Part shown: positions 43,812 to 54,916 of the stretch, piece by piece
Layout: every line of letters begins with the position of its first letter
Position numbering within the stretch: the first letter of the stretch is position 1
Assembly: GCA_004194705.1 (NCBI GenBank)
Contig: SADC01000195.1
Coordinates: forward strand, 186,001 to 250,000
Source: Ditylenchus dipsaci
Taxonomy: Eukaryota > Nematoda > Chromadorea > Rhabditida > Anguinidae
DNA: 64,000 nucleotides
Direction of reading: 5' to 3'
Notes under the pieces: model-generated
Database searches by the model: none
What the model saw: the letters and a program-made list of their open reading frames with translations, nothing else
Told to the model about the DNA's origin: nothing
Translations under genes and position numbers: made by a program

Positions 43812-44118
43812 TGGGGTGTTATCGTTTTGCCAATGAAACTTGTGCAAATGAGATCTTTTTGGAAATGAGATCACTTCGCCAATGGTCTGTTTTAGCCAAT
43901 AGCTTCTTTTCTCAAGTAACGTAATTCCCTTGTCCGCAAATTACCACTCATTCAGCAGCTCATCTCACTAGCTACAAAATGAGTGGTTATCTGTCTAGCA
44001 AAGAAACAACAATATTTGAGAAAAGAAGCTATTAGCAAGAAAATATTATTGGCGAAGTGATCTCATGGGCAAAAAGACACCATTGGCAAAAAGATCTCAT
44101 TGGCGAGACGATTACACC
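43812..44118. mobile_element. MULE-type MITE with terminal arrays, 9-bp duplication
   Basis: Direct repeat ACCTTTTTG at 43803-43811 and 44119-44127. The ends GGTGTTATCG and, inverted, GGTGTAATCG agree, except for three extra bases on the left. Each arm repeats units like GCCAATGAGATC / GATCTCATTGGC. The centre is the ACTCATTTTGTAG palindrome near 43965. Confidence 0.6.
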
Positions 44119-45380
44119 ACCTTTTTGTCAATTTGGAGTAGTTTTGTAAACATTTTTAATTCTCTATGATACCTAGACCTTGATGGCTCTGAATTATTCT
44201 GCCAAGAAAGGCATCTTTATCAGGCACAATGTAGAATTTAGGTAGGCACTTTTTGTTGTGGTCGAAAGTTGCTTAAAAGTTCAAGCAATTGGCAAACAGT
44301 CGAGTCTCTCATTAACATACTCCCCCATTAACATACGGCTGGCTAAGGTTTGGTTGGTTTGTTTGAAATTAAGGCAAAAAGACCTCCACGGCAGGACTGC
44401 AGTATATGTCATAGCTCAGAAATGGCCAGAAAGATCTTTTTTCAAAGTTTTAGCACCTGAAACGTGCTTACAACACGTTTTTAAGGCGCGGACGGATATT
44501 TCCGACCAGTTTAAAAAAAAATTGCAAATGCCTTGGTCCCCAAGCTACAAGAGTATTCTACTTCGTTTTAGTCACTGGAGCCAGGCAAAAAGAGTCTCTA
44601 TCTGCATTTTCAATCAAGAGTCTATCTCAGAATTATGTCTAAGGTAAGTGAGTGCGCGCATCTCTAACCAACCAAGCCCTTGCGGCCCTTCGGGAAAGGG
44701 GCCTTGGTTGCTTGGGGTTGAGATGCGCACACCCACCTTAGACACAAATCACTCGAAAGATACTCTGGATGCATAAAAATGTATGCATACCAGAGTTTCT
44801 TTATTCGTTAGGACCCAGTTAACACGGGAACGGCTGTACGTCCTGATGGTATGCTCTTGTGCAGAATTTCACGTTGAGCACGATGGTGAAAAAAAAATGT
44901 GAAAAAAAGTAACTCTACGGTGGTCAGCGGTTTTTGTGAACCATCAATGTCACGATTTTTGCCTACGCCACTTCAAAGAAGTAAAACATGCCAAAGTTTT
45001 AATATATTTTTTATATTTCATGTGCAAAACAAAGCGCAGATTGCTAGCTTTCAAATGACATATCGTAGAGGCATTTATGACAATCATATGAAAAATTTTG
45101 ACTCACAGAAACCATTGTGTTTTTTTTCAAAAACGTTGTTCATACAAAAATATTGACAAAAATGTGGAAACGCCGTTTTTCAGTTTATGGTTGATACTGT
45201 TCGACAGAGCAAGAAAAACTGCACCAGATAGTACTTTAAAGTAGCCTACAACCAAGCTTTTTGAGTGTTTAGCAAACGTTCAAAAGTATATCCCAAAAGG
45301 CATCTTGACCTTAAACTTCGATTTCGCTACATAAATCTGAAATTCTGACACCTGATTAGTGTTCAGAATAGTCGATTTAC

Positions 45381-45581
45381 TTAAAGGACCATTGCCGTCC
45401 CCGACAACGAGAATTTCAAATGTTTGAATTCGCGCGGGACAGTTCTCTTTCGTCTTTCATTGTACTCTTTTGAGTCATTCGAAGCAAGTCAAAAGAGTAA
45501 AATGAAAGACGAAAGAGAACTGTCCCGCGCGAATTCAAACATTTGAAATTCTCGTTTTCGAGGACGGCAATGGCCCTTTAA
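45381..45581. mobile_element. TTAA palindrome, AGGACCATTGCCGTCC end
   Basis: A nearly perfect 200-bp palindrome: TTAAAGGACCATTGCCGTCC and its inverse, with GAATTCGCGCGGGACAG in both arms. It shares its right TTAA with the next element. Confidence 0.65.
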
Positions 45582-45816
45582 AGGGGTATGCCCACGCTAA
45601 TAAGAGGTGGTGCCCGGGAATTCAAAAATTTTTCCTAATCATTGAACTTCTGTACTGGTTTTTCAACATGGTTTCTAACAAAACCACACCTAAAATTAAA
45701 TTCTAGGCCTTGTTTTGTTAGAAACCAAGTTGAAAAATACGTACAGAAGTTCAATGATTAGGAAAAAATTGAATTCCCGGGCACCACCTCTTATTAGCGT
45801 GGGCATGCCCCTTTAA
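45578..45816. mobile_element. TTAA palindrome, AGGGGTATGCCCACGC end
   Basis: TTAAAGGGGTATGCCCACGC and its inverse at 45813-45816, with arms containing GGTGGTGCCCGGGAATTC. Relatives occur near 59139-59450. Confidence 0.65.
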
Positions 45817-46429
45817 GAACTTTTCTGCCTTTTTGTACTTTTCCTTTTTCTCAATGTTCTGGTAGGGATTAGAGATTTTTCCGACGGTCATTTTTCGGCC
45901 AATTTTTTTTTTGTTGTTTACTGATTTGAATATGGGATCTAGGTAAATTGATATTTTCAGATTGTGTCCAAACTACCACAAACCATTCTAAACCACCTCA
46001 AGTACCCTAAAACCACCCTAAATACCCAAATCAAACCAAAACCTGAAAAATTAAAATTTCTTAAAAATAAAAAATAAGCCATTTTTTCTAACTTAAAATT
46101 GTGTGGGGAATTGAGTTTGTTAAGCCCAAAGTTGCGATTTTACACACCCCAACTTCAATACCTGGTGTAGGTATCACCTGACCAGGTGGATGTCCACCTG
46201 GATGGCCTAAAAATAAAAAGTTCATTTAAATAAAAAAATCTATTTTTCCAACCAAAAAAATTAGTGAATAATTGGACTTGTTAGAACCTAAAGTGCGATT
46301 CCACGTACCGAATCCCATAAATCTAGGGTTGGGTACCACCTGGACAGGTTGATATCCAGGTAACTCAAGTATAGGGGTATATTCACCCAAATGACATAAA
46401 AGGTCAAACGTTAGTCTTTTTATATCTGA

Positions 46430-46990
46430 AATTACGGTAAAAAATAAAATGTGTACCCAGGTGTATATGAACCAGCAATCTCGGCGGTGGATATCCAAGT
46501 GGTCGTCCACTTGGATCAAAAATTTTTTTTTACGTTTTCGGTTTCCAAATCATTTTTTCTGCACTAATTCGAGCACCCTGAAAATGGTTTGACAGTGGTA
46601 AAATCACGTTTTATCAAGAATTTTTGAGTTATCGTGATTTCTTGATTTTGATAAATCAATCGTTAGCAATAACTCTAAATTTATCGTAAATAAAATATAA
46701 AACGTGATATAAAACGTATATAAAACGTGATTTTACCACTGTCAAACCATCTTCAGCATGCTCGAATTAGTGCAGAAAAATTGTTTTGGAAACCGAAAAC
46801 GTAAAAAAAATTTTTGATCCAAGTGGACGACCACTTGGATAGCCACCGCCGAGGATGTTGGTTCGCATCCACCTGGGTGCATACCTTTTTTATCGTAATT
46901 TTGAGTGTTTACTTGGCGAAGAGGTCCATATACTCATCACCAAAGTTACTGGTTCGAATCCCTCTGGGTGCAATCAGTCCAGAGTAGAGG
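46430..46990. repeat. Inverted repeat with tRNA-like segments
   Basis: CCAAGTGGTCGTCCACTTGG at 46497 and its inverse near 46820 frame a hairpin. On the right arm, GGTTCGCATCC (46860) and GGTTCGAATCC (46951) match the tRNA B box; the inverse of the first lies near 46465. Likely SINE-derived. Confidence 0.4.
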
Positions 46991-47055
46991 ACCCCGATTC
47001 AATTAAAACCGTTTTTAGAACATGATTTTGGATTGAATCGTTTGGGTTTTAAGGT

Positions 47056-47282
47056 CTGTACCCCGAAATTAAGCCGCACTGAAGAAGATGTAGCTTAACA
47101 AACCAGATCTTTATCAAAACAACTACTTAGCAAAAAAATTCTTAGCAAAACGACCATTTAGCAAATTGGCGCTTAAATTGTGAATTCTTAGCAAAATCGC
47201 GCTTAATTTTTTTTCTTAGCAAAACGACCGCTTAGCAAATCGACCACTTAGCAAATCGTCGCTTAAATTTCGGGGTACAGCC
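47056..47282. mobile_element. MITE with CTTAGCAAAACGACC array
   Basis: Ends CTGTACCCCGAAATTAAGC and its inverse. The right two-thirds is an array of about seven units near CTTAGCAAAACGACC. No duplication identified. Confidence 0.5.
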
Positions 47283-48518
47283 CTTTGATTATCACAGTCA
47301 CTGTCAAATTTCAAATTCCGCTCGGTACAAAAATTATTTAAATTCAAAAGTTTTCAAATTTCATATAATTTTTGTCTCGAGCGGAATTCGAAATTTGACA
47401 ATCATTGTGATAATCAATTGACAGTTTTTCAAGTAAATCAACCACGCTGAACACTAATCAGGTGTCAGAATTTCAGATTTATGTAGCGAAATCGAAGTTT
47501 AAGGTCAAGATGCCTTTTGGGATATACTTTTGAACGTTTGCTAAACACTCAAAAAGCTTGGTTGTAGGCTACTTTAAAGTACTATCTGGTGCAGTTTTTT
47601 CTTGCTCTGTCGAACAGTATCAACCATAAACTGAAAAACGGCGTTTCCACATTTTTTGTCAATATTTTTGTATGAACAACGTTTTTGAAAAAAAACACAA
47701 TGGTTTCTGTGAGTCAAAAATTTTTCATATGATTGTCATAAATGCCTCTACGATATGTCATTTGAAAGCTAGCAATCTGCGCTTTGTTTTGCACATGAAA
47801 TATAAAAAATATATTAAAACTTTGGCATGTTTTACTTCTTTGAAGTGGCGTAGGCAAAAATCGTGACATTGATGGTTCACAAAAACCGCTGACCACCGTA
47901 GAGTTACTTTTTTCACATTTTTTTTTCACCATCGTGCTCAACGTGAAATTCTGCACAAGAGCATACCATCAGGACGTACAGCCGTTCCGTGTTAACAAAG
48001 CTATGTTCAAATTGCATCTTTTGGGGGTTTTAGCACATTTAGGTACCCTTTTTGGTTAAATTAGCTTGGGGGACAGGTACATAAGTGCCGATACGATAAG
48101 AGTGGCACAATTATCTTGTATATGTACAATGGGGTGGGTATAATGGTGAAAACTGGTCGGAAAAGTTTTTCGTCGGAAATATCCGTCCGCGCCCTAAAAA
48201 CCTGTTGTAAGCACGTTTCAGGTGCTAAAACTTTGAAAAAAGATGTTTCTGGCCATTTCTGAGCTATGACATATACTGCAGTTTAGCCACCTCCCTTATT
48301 AGCATACAACTCTCATTAACATACGGCTAGGCCCAGTCCCGTTCTAACAATTGGCTCTCCCATTAACATACATTTTCTCGAATTACACCCTTTTTCTTCA
48401 AAATTTTTTTACAAAATCTCATTTTTTTATTTGAAAAAAGCTCGGGAGATAATAAGCAGTGTTTCGAAAGTAACCCTTACAGTAACACCTACATGTACCA
48501 TCTAACGATACATCTACA

Positions 48519-48838
48519 TTAAAGGGGCATGCTCGCCGCCGATAAGGATATTTTGAAGGCGGGTACCAGCGAAATTCAAACGAGAATTAATTTGACGAAA
48601 TTTTGGAAAAGTCGAGGAAAAATTATACCTACAGAGAAAATCTAAACGACGACTAGCTTTCACAGTCCGCCGTCGCTATCCCACTCGGCCATTAATACTA
48701 TTGAGTGAAGAAATTGTTTTTAATTATTCATTCCTTGCAGGGTACTCAACTAAAATTTATTTTAAAATAATTCTCGTTTGAATTAGCCTGGTACCCGCCT
48801 TTCAAAATATTTCCATGGGCGGCGAGCATGCCCTTTAA
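48519..48838. mobile_element. TTAA element, uninterrupted copy
   Basis: TTAA then AGGGGCATGCTCGCCGCC; the inverse ends CCCTTTAA at 48838. It contains a tRNA-like segment with the A box TGGCCGAGTGG on the minus strand (48681-48691). It is the empty-site counterpart of 50170-51265. Confidence 0.65.
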
Positions 48839-48839
48839 C

Positions 48840-49065
48840 ACCTAAAATCAAACGTACACCTACCCGTACACATACACCTAACATTAAACGTACCATACAC
48901 CTACATGTACACGTAAAATTAAACGTACACGTAACCGTACACCTACACTTGAAATTAAAAAAACCCTACCGTACACATACACTTGGAATTAGACAAACCC
49001 TACGCGTACACATACAGTTTGGCGTACTGTACCGTACAGTACGGTACACTAAGTGTACTACAGTC
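48840..49065. repeat. Imperfect tandem ACACCTACACGTACA array
   Basis: Low-complexity run of ACACCTACA, CGTACAC and AAATTAAACGTAC units on one strand, ending at a pogo-like fragment (CAGTCGACTCTCTATA). Confidence 0.5.
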
Positions 49066-49311
49066 GACTCTCTATACAGTTGCGGACAATTGATTGGCGT
49101 CAGCACATATATTTTTCTATCTTGTTGATTTTGAACGTAAATATAAATGTTTTCGAAAAATCAAATACACGGTTTTGTAGAGCTCTTCAAGGGCTACAAA
49201 ACTGTCATTACACTTTTCTAAAAAAATAATTTTCTTGGTTTGTTTTGGGCAACTTTTAAGAGCGTTGCATTTTTTGCCCGACAATTGATTGGCGTCAGAA
49301 AGTTTCATTGG

Positions 49312-50028
49312 ATAATAACATAAACATAACAATTTCCATCAACTATAGCTTGACAATGTAAGCCCTAAATCTTAGCTACAATTTGGTAGGTCAAACTCTT
49401 CTTTTTGATTATTTCGAGAAAAGTTATGACCATCAATAAAACGTGTCGATTTCTAGTCAAAATCAAGGTAAATGGAAAAAAAATGGTTGTTCGGTCGCAT
49501 AAATACTGACTTTCTTGAAAGTTTCAATATCGAAAGTTACGAGTTAATGCACTATTTGAAAGCTTAATAATTTTTCTACAAAATGACATATCAGGCTTTT
49601 TTTAAAAATTGCACAGGGCTGAGAAACGGATGGTTGAAGTTAAAAGAAGTAAAAAAACCTCTATTTTTGCCTTATTTTGGGACATTTTCACTTCTTTCAA
49701 CTTTAACCATCTGTTTCTCAGCCCTGTGCAATTTTCGAAAAAGCCTGATATGTCATTTTGTAGAAAAATTATTAAGCTTTCAAATAGTGCATTAACTCAT
49801 AACTTTCGATATTGAAACTTTCAAGAAAAGTCAGTATTTATGCGACCGAACAACCATTTTCCTTCCATTTACTTTGATTTTGACTAGAAATCGACACTTT
49901 TTCGTTGATGGTCATAGCTTTTCTCGAAATAATCAAAAAGAATAATCTGACCTACCAAATTGTAGCTAAGATTTAGGGCTTACATTGTCAAGCTATTGTT
50001 GATGTAAATTGTTATGTTTGTTATTTAC
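49312..50028. mobile_element. Large hairpin with short loop
   Basis: Arms of about 340 bp (49312-49657 and 49690-50028) are inverted copies with a loop of about 30 bp. Open frames inside are shadows of the repeat. No coding capacity, and no clear duplication. Confidence 0.6.
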
Positions 50029-50169
50029 AATTGTGATAGAGCCATGATACCAAGACAATTTTTTTAAATTTTTATAAAAGAAATTGCCTTGGTCCCACAA
50101 GCTGATTTAAAAGATTTAAGTGTTCCGAAATTGACTGAGGGTATGTTCGTAAATTCGGCCTTAAAATTT

Positions 50170-51265
50170 CAAGGGGCATGCTATTCGAAGATCGGAATAT
50201 TTTGAAAGGCGGGTACCAGCGAAATTCAAACGAAAATTAATTTGAGGAAATTTCGGAAGGCTGTAAGTGAAATGCGCCACCAAAATATTCTTTTACACCG
50301 CCAAATTAATTTTTTACACCGCCAAATTATTCGTTTATATCGCCAAATTTTGATTTTCTCCCGCCAAATTTAAATTTTTAGTCAAATACTGCAGTAAATT
50401 TTGCGGGAATCCAAATTTTATAATCAAAAAATAATTTGGATCAGAAGCCCCTGAAAGTTGTTTTTAGGGTTTACTAAGGGGGGAGTAAACTTTTTGCGAA
50501 AATTTGATTGAGCAGATCAGAATTTCAGTCAGATGGGCTAAATCGCTCAAAATTCCAGGTTCATGGTGGTTTGGAGTGGTTAAGGGTAAAATATTGAGCG
50601 ATGAATGTCCTAAGAACTGATTTAGGGTTGTAAGATACTGGTTTGGAGCAGTTCAGGATGGTTTAGGATGTTTTAAGATGGTGGAGAATGGTTCAGGCTG
50701 AATTCTAAGCGATTTAGCCCAGCTGACTGAAATTCTGATTGGCTCAATCGAATTTTCGCAAAAAGTTTACTCCCCTTAGTAAACCCCAAAAAACAACTTT
50801 CAGGGGCTTCTGACCACTCTGGGGTAGGATTACGAGCGGTCCAAGTTTTTTTTTACTATAAAATTTGGATTCTCGTAAAATTTACTGCAGTATTTGACTA
50901 AAAATTTAAATTTGGCGGGAGAAAATCAAAATTTGGCGATATAAACGAATAATTTGGCGGTGTAAAAGAATATTTTGCTTAAAATTTAAATTTGGTGGTG
51001 TAAAAGAATATTTTGGCGGTGTAAAACAATTTGAGCCATTTTGGAAAAGTTATACATCCAGTGGGAATCGAACCGACTACTAGCTTTTGCAGTCCTCCGC
51101 CGCTATCCCACTAGGTCACCAATGATATTAAATGAAAGAATTGTTTTTGATTACTTATTCCTCGCAGGTTACTTATCTGAAATTTATTTTAAAATAATTC
51201 TCGTTTGAATTGACCTGGTACCCGCCTTTCAAAATATTTCCATCGGCGGCGAGCATGTCCTTTAA
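50170..51265. mobile_element. TTAA element interrupted by a MULE-type MITE
   Basis: GGGGCATGCTATTCGAAGAT at the left and, inverted, GGACATGCTCGCCGCC at the right with TTAA at 51262. It contains a tRNA-like segment on the minus strand with the B box GGTTCGATTCC (51064-51074) and the A box TGACCTAGTGG (51108-51118). The left TTAA is mutated. Confidence 0.65.
50259..51037. mobile_element. MULE-type MITE with TTTGGCGGTGTAAAAG arrays, 9-bp duplication
   Basis: Ends GGCTGTAAGTGAA and, inverted, GGCTCAAATTG, the same as at 11383-11788. The flanking 9-mers ATTTCGGAA (50250-50258) and ATTTTGGAA (51038-51046) differ at one base. The arms are arrays of units near TTTGGCGGTGTAAAAGAATA. The core (50400-50870) is a second inverted pair. 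Confidence 0.75.
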
Positions 51266-51559
51266 CATACTCCCCATTAACATAGACCTCTAATGAATAT
51301 AAAGCTAGGCTCGGTCCCAAGGGTGTGTGTTAATGAGAGACTCGACTGTATTATTATCATTACTAGCTCGGGGGGGGGGGGGGGGGTCGCCTGTCGGCGG
51401 ACCACCCTCGCCCTAGTCAAGGTGCAAAAACATTCAAAAATAATACATTTAAAAAAATGAAAAATAAAAATCAATTAATCAAAATATACTAACGCAAAAC
51501 ATCAAAAGCTCTCTAATTACTGAAAAATTTATATATTTACTTTCCTTGCAAACCTTTCT

Positions 51560-52115
51560 CTTCGGGGCACTTACTCACTCCTGGAACACCTACCCACTCT
51601 TCTGGCCACTCTCCTGCTTAACCCACTCACTCTCTTGCCTTAAGTACCTACCTTCCTGCCCTACCCACCCACTATCCTGGCTCGGGTACCCACTCTCTTG
51701 GCTCAGGTATCCACTCTACTGCCTTTCCCTCCCACTTTCTTGGCTCGGGTATCCAGTCTCCTGCCATACCCACTCCCTCTCCTGGCTGGGGAACCTACCG
51801 TTTTGCTATACCCACTCTCCTGGTTCAGGTATCTACTCTCTTGCCTTACCCAGCCACTCTCTTGGCTCGGGTACCCACTCTTCTGCCTCAGCCACACACT
51901 CTCCTGGCTCGGGTATCGCTGTCTTGGCTCAGGTATTCACTCTCCTGCCAAACCCACCAACTAACGCAAAATATCAAAAACTCTCTAATTACTGACACTT
52001 ATATTTGTATATCAACTCTCCAGGTAACCGTAGCCACTTTCCTGGCTTACCTACTAACTCTCCTGTCTCACCTACTTGCTCTCATGGAATACCTACCACT
52101 CTCCTGGCTCACCTA
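51560..52115. repeat. Minisatellite, unit about 24 bp
   Basis: About twenty degenerate copies of a unit near CTCTCCTGGCTCGGGTACCC. Open frames across it are by-products of the repeat. Confidence 0.7.
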
Positions 52116-52820
52116 CCTAATCTCTTTCTGCAACAAAAAGGACAGACAAAAACGACTGAGGACAATATAAGACAACTTTCCTCTCGAGACAAAATAAAAA
52201 ACATTTAAATTCAAAAGAAATCCGAATTTCAAATTCCTAACGATTGACCACCTCCTTAAAGAGTTGAGATCCCGGGTTCCGGTACTTATTCCAAACCGAC
52301 CTTTTTTGAAAGAAAGCTGAGATTCTGGGCTACATCTTCAGAGTGGCACGTTTGAAATGCACTGGTAACAGCCCCGAGATTTTAACTCTCAAACCAAAAA
52401 AAACAACAATTTACTCTCTAAAACCCAAAAAAATACCTCTCCAGGTACCCCTTCCGTCTAAATGACCACCTCCCTAAAAGCGTCCATATCCCCGGGTTCC
52501 GGTCGTCATTTCAAACCGATCTTTTTTTGAAAGAAAGCTGAGATTTTGGCTACATTTTTAAGTGTGGCACGAAAAATTCCACTGATAACAGCTCCGAGAT
52601 TTGACTCTTGAACGAAAAAAACGACGATTTGCTCCCTGAAACCCAAAAATTAAAACAAACAAAAATCTCAAAACCAAAATCAACCATTCTACTCCTGTGA
52701 TTCCAAGCTTCAATTCAAAAAAAAATTGACCAAAAACCAAACAAAAACATATCAAACAATCCAAAACATCAATTGTCCACAGACAAACAGACAAAACATC
52801 TTTAATACTGGAGATAGGGT
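52116..52820. other. Stretch with a direct duplication, no gene
   Basis: Two direct copies of a segment of about 130 bp (around 52255-52400 and 52470-52640; shared CCCGGGTTCCGGT and AAAGAAAGCTGAGATT) indicate a local duplication. Confidence 0.4.
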
Positions 52821-53075
52821 CCGCGACAATTGACCGCCTGGACAATTGACCGCCCGGGCCGATTGACCGACTGGACAATTGACCGCCTGGGTCGTTTCAC
52901 CCCCGTTGCTTTTTGACTACTAAAGCTGCTTAGCATTTTGTAATTTCATGAAATAAGGAATAAAATAAGACAAATAAAAGGATTCAAACAGAAAACAATT
53001 TGTATTTGGTTAATAGAACAACAAAAACATCAAAGAGAGAGTATAATAATTAATGGAGTATTCATCGCCAAAATT

Positions 53076-53455
53076 CTATTCACCCATCATGAAGTTCATA
53101 GTAATGCCACCGAGGTATTCGATAACTGACCTATTCTCACTGTCCTCAACGATCGCTAAGATTCTGTCGTCCGACAAAACGTTTTGAGTTCTTTTCGGTT
53201 TTAGTGCATCTCCACGAAGCCACTTTGAGTAAAGTTGGTCTCTTCCTTTCTGCACTTTTTTCAAAGAATCGATGAAATGCCAAATAGACGGATGGTCGAC
53301 TCCAAGCTCACCCTGGATCCTGTTATTTGCTGCTTCAGCATAATTGTTTGTATGATGGGACTTGTCCAGAGTTCTCTGATGCACATTCCACCATTCGATT
53401 TTGAATTTTGGATCCTTGACGACAAAACGACGGCCTTGTTTTATTTCATATGAAC
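53076..53455 (-). pseudogene. MULE transposase C-terminal exon
   Basis: Starts after a ttcatag acceptor and reads 125 codons to TAG at 53076. It contains EWWNVHQRTLDKSHHTNNYA, the conserved W-N-V-H-x-R-x8-TNN-x-E/A-A signature downstream of the MULE DDE domain, then HPSIWHFID. The element as a whole lacks the catalytic core, so it is counted as a broken gene. Confidence 0.65.
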
Positions 53456-53488
53456 CTATGAACAGTGTCAATTCACAATTGCAGCTGT

Positions 53489-53868
53489 GGTACTTATGCT
53501 GTTGACGGCGCCACCCCAAATTTTTCTTTTTTTTTGCTTTTGCTAAAACATTTTTTGTATTTTTGCTTTGTTCGTTCTTTTGCAATTATTTTTACTCCTC
53601 TTTTTCTATTTCTCCTCGCTAGCTCTCACCGCTTATGTAATTTTTCAGTTTTCAATAGCGATGGAAGAACTTCGGAATTTCACCTTGGAAAATCTCTTTG
53701 AACGACTGCGATGGCCTGATGATACTTTCATATATTTTCTATCATTTGTGGTCTCAAATGCGGAATTGTATGTTTTTTGATTTGTAATAAATGAATTTCT
53801 GATGTAACAAAGGTTGTATATTGTCAAAAAACAAAATTTGGGGTGGCGCCGTCAACAGCATAAGTACC
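53489..53868. mobile_element. hAT-type MITE in a MULE intron, 8-bp duplication
   Basis: Perfect 8-bp duplication GCAGCTGT (53481-53488 and 53869-53876). Inverted ends GGTACTTATGCTGTTGACGG extend about 36 bp with one or no mismatch. It lies between two transposase coding blocks, in a probable intron. Confidence 0.75.
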
Positions 53869-53905
53869 GCAGCTGTTATTCATGATAAAAAAAAGTCTTA
53901 TTAAC

Positions 53906-54031
53906 GTAGTTCTTCATAAACCAGTTCATCACAGGATCTAATTGACCGGGCGAAAATTTCCACAGCTGGTTTGCTGCGTCACGCATCTGTTCAGGATTAA
54001 CAAACACCAAAGCAGGAATCGTTCCCGGAAT
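53906..54031 (-). pseudogene. MULE transposase fragment upstream of the DDE-proximal exon
   Basis: Encodes IPALVFVNPEQMRDAANQLW, resembling the stretch just N-terminal to the W-N-V-H motif in MULE transposases. Coding upstream of about 54031 is not recognisable and the FLYWCH and DDE parts are absent. Confidence 0.5.
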
Positions 54032-54282
54032 AAAAATTTTGGAATTTTAATAGCCTACAACTCTGATAAGCGTGCGACATAGAACACTAAAATCAGGATC
54101 GGTGTCATATCTGCGTTTCAATCCATGTTGAAACGCAGTTTGAAACGAAGCCACGGCGGTTCAAACGGCCAGGAGATCAATTTTCCAGGCGGTCAATCGG
54201 CCCAGGCGGTCAATTGTCCAGTCGGTCAATCGTCTCGGGCGGTCAATTGTCCAGGCGGTCAAATGTCCTACTCCCTAGCAGA

Positions 54283-54785
54283 CGTTGTGCGCAGAACAGA
54301 TAAATTTATCTGAAACGATAAATTTATCTATCAGATAAAATTCAAATTATTTTTGTCTGACAGATATAATTTATCTGCCAGATAAAATTTTATCGGACAG
54401 ATAAAATACCAGTGTTAAATAAAAATATCACTAAACTAAAAAATGGGTTCCACACTCGCAAATCTATGTTAAATATTAAGAACAAGAGTAACTAAAATAG
54501 TTGAAAGGTTTCGCCAAAAATCCTGGCTAAAAATCTGGAAACCCATAAACTATTTCAGTTACTATTGTTCTTAATATTTAATATAGATTTGCAAGTGTGG
54601 AACCCATTTTCAATTTTGTGATAATTTTCATTTAAAACTGGTATTTTATCTGTCCGATAAAATTTTATCTGCAGATAAAAATTTATCTGGCAGATGAATT
54701 ATATCTGTCAGACAAAAATAATTTGAATTTTATCTGATAGATAAATTTATCGTTTCAGATAAATTTATCTGTTTTGCGCACCACG
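54283..54785. mobile_element. hAT-like element with AGATAAATTTATCTG arrays
   Basis: Flanking 8-mers CTAGCAGA and CTAGGAGA differ at one base. Ends are CGTTGTGCGCAGAACAG and, inverted, CGTGGTGCGCAAAACAG. Each arm has five or six copies of a palindromic ATAAATTTATCTG unit. The centre (54430-54610) is another inverted pair. Confidence 0.6.
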
Positions 54786-54916
54786 CTAGGAGATATGATG
54801 GTCATAATACTTTTTGATCTTTTTGCCAATGAGGTCATTGAAGTGCCGCAGCTCTGTTTTTTTTTTCAATGTTTTTCTTTCTATAATGAGTTTTAGCCAC
54901 TGTCTGTCTTCTTTCC

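Larger units (their letters stand above)
44819..47995. mobile_element. piggyBac-like non-autonomous element, 3.2 kb, TTAA-flanked
   Basis: TTAA (44819-44822) then CACGGGAACGGCTGTACGTC; the exact inverse ends in TTAA (47992-47995). The arms of about 560 bp are near-identical. Inside are two TTAA palindromes, a hairpin with tRNA-like segments (46500-46850) and an array element (47056-47282). No transposase. Confidence 0.7.
44570..48050. mobile_element. Hairpin-family element split by a piggyBac-like insertion
   Basis: The left part (44570-44818) has CTAAGGTAAGTGAGTGCGCG, the GC-rich stem and ACTCTGGATGCATAAAA. It continues past the insertion as CAAAGCTATGTTCAAATTGC at 47995, exactly as in uninterrupted copies (35090-35125, 62350-62395). 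Confidence 0.55.
52822..54268. mobile_element. Second MULE, deleted, with GGTCAATTGTCCAGGC arrays
   Basis: Left array (52822-52895) GACAATTGACCGCCTG and right array (54170-54268), its inverse, with four to six units each. Inside are pieces of a MULE transposase on the minus strand and a nested hAT MITE. No convincing 9-bp duplication. Confidence 0.65.

Noticed and set aside
47672..47956. Open frame repeated at 44899-45156
   Set aside because: It is the same arm of the piggyBac-like element read in both copies, with no recognisable domain.
51546..52170. Long open frames of about 90-150 codons
   Set aside because: They are translations of the 24-bp minisatellite.
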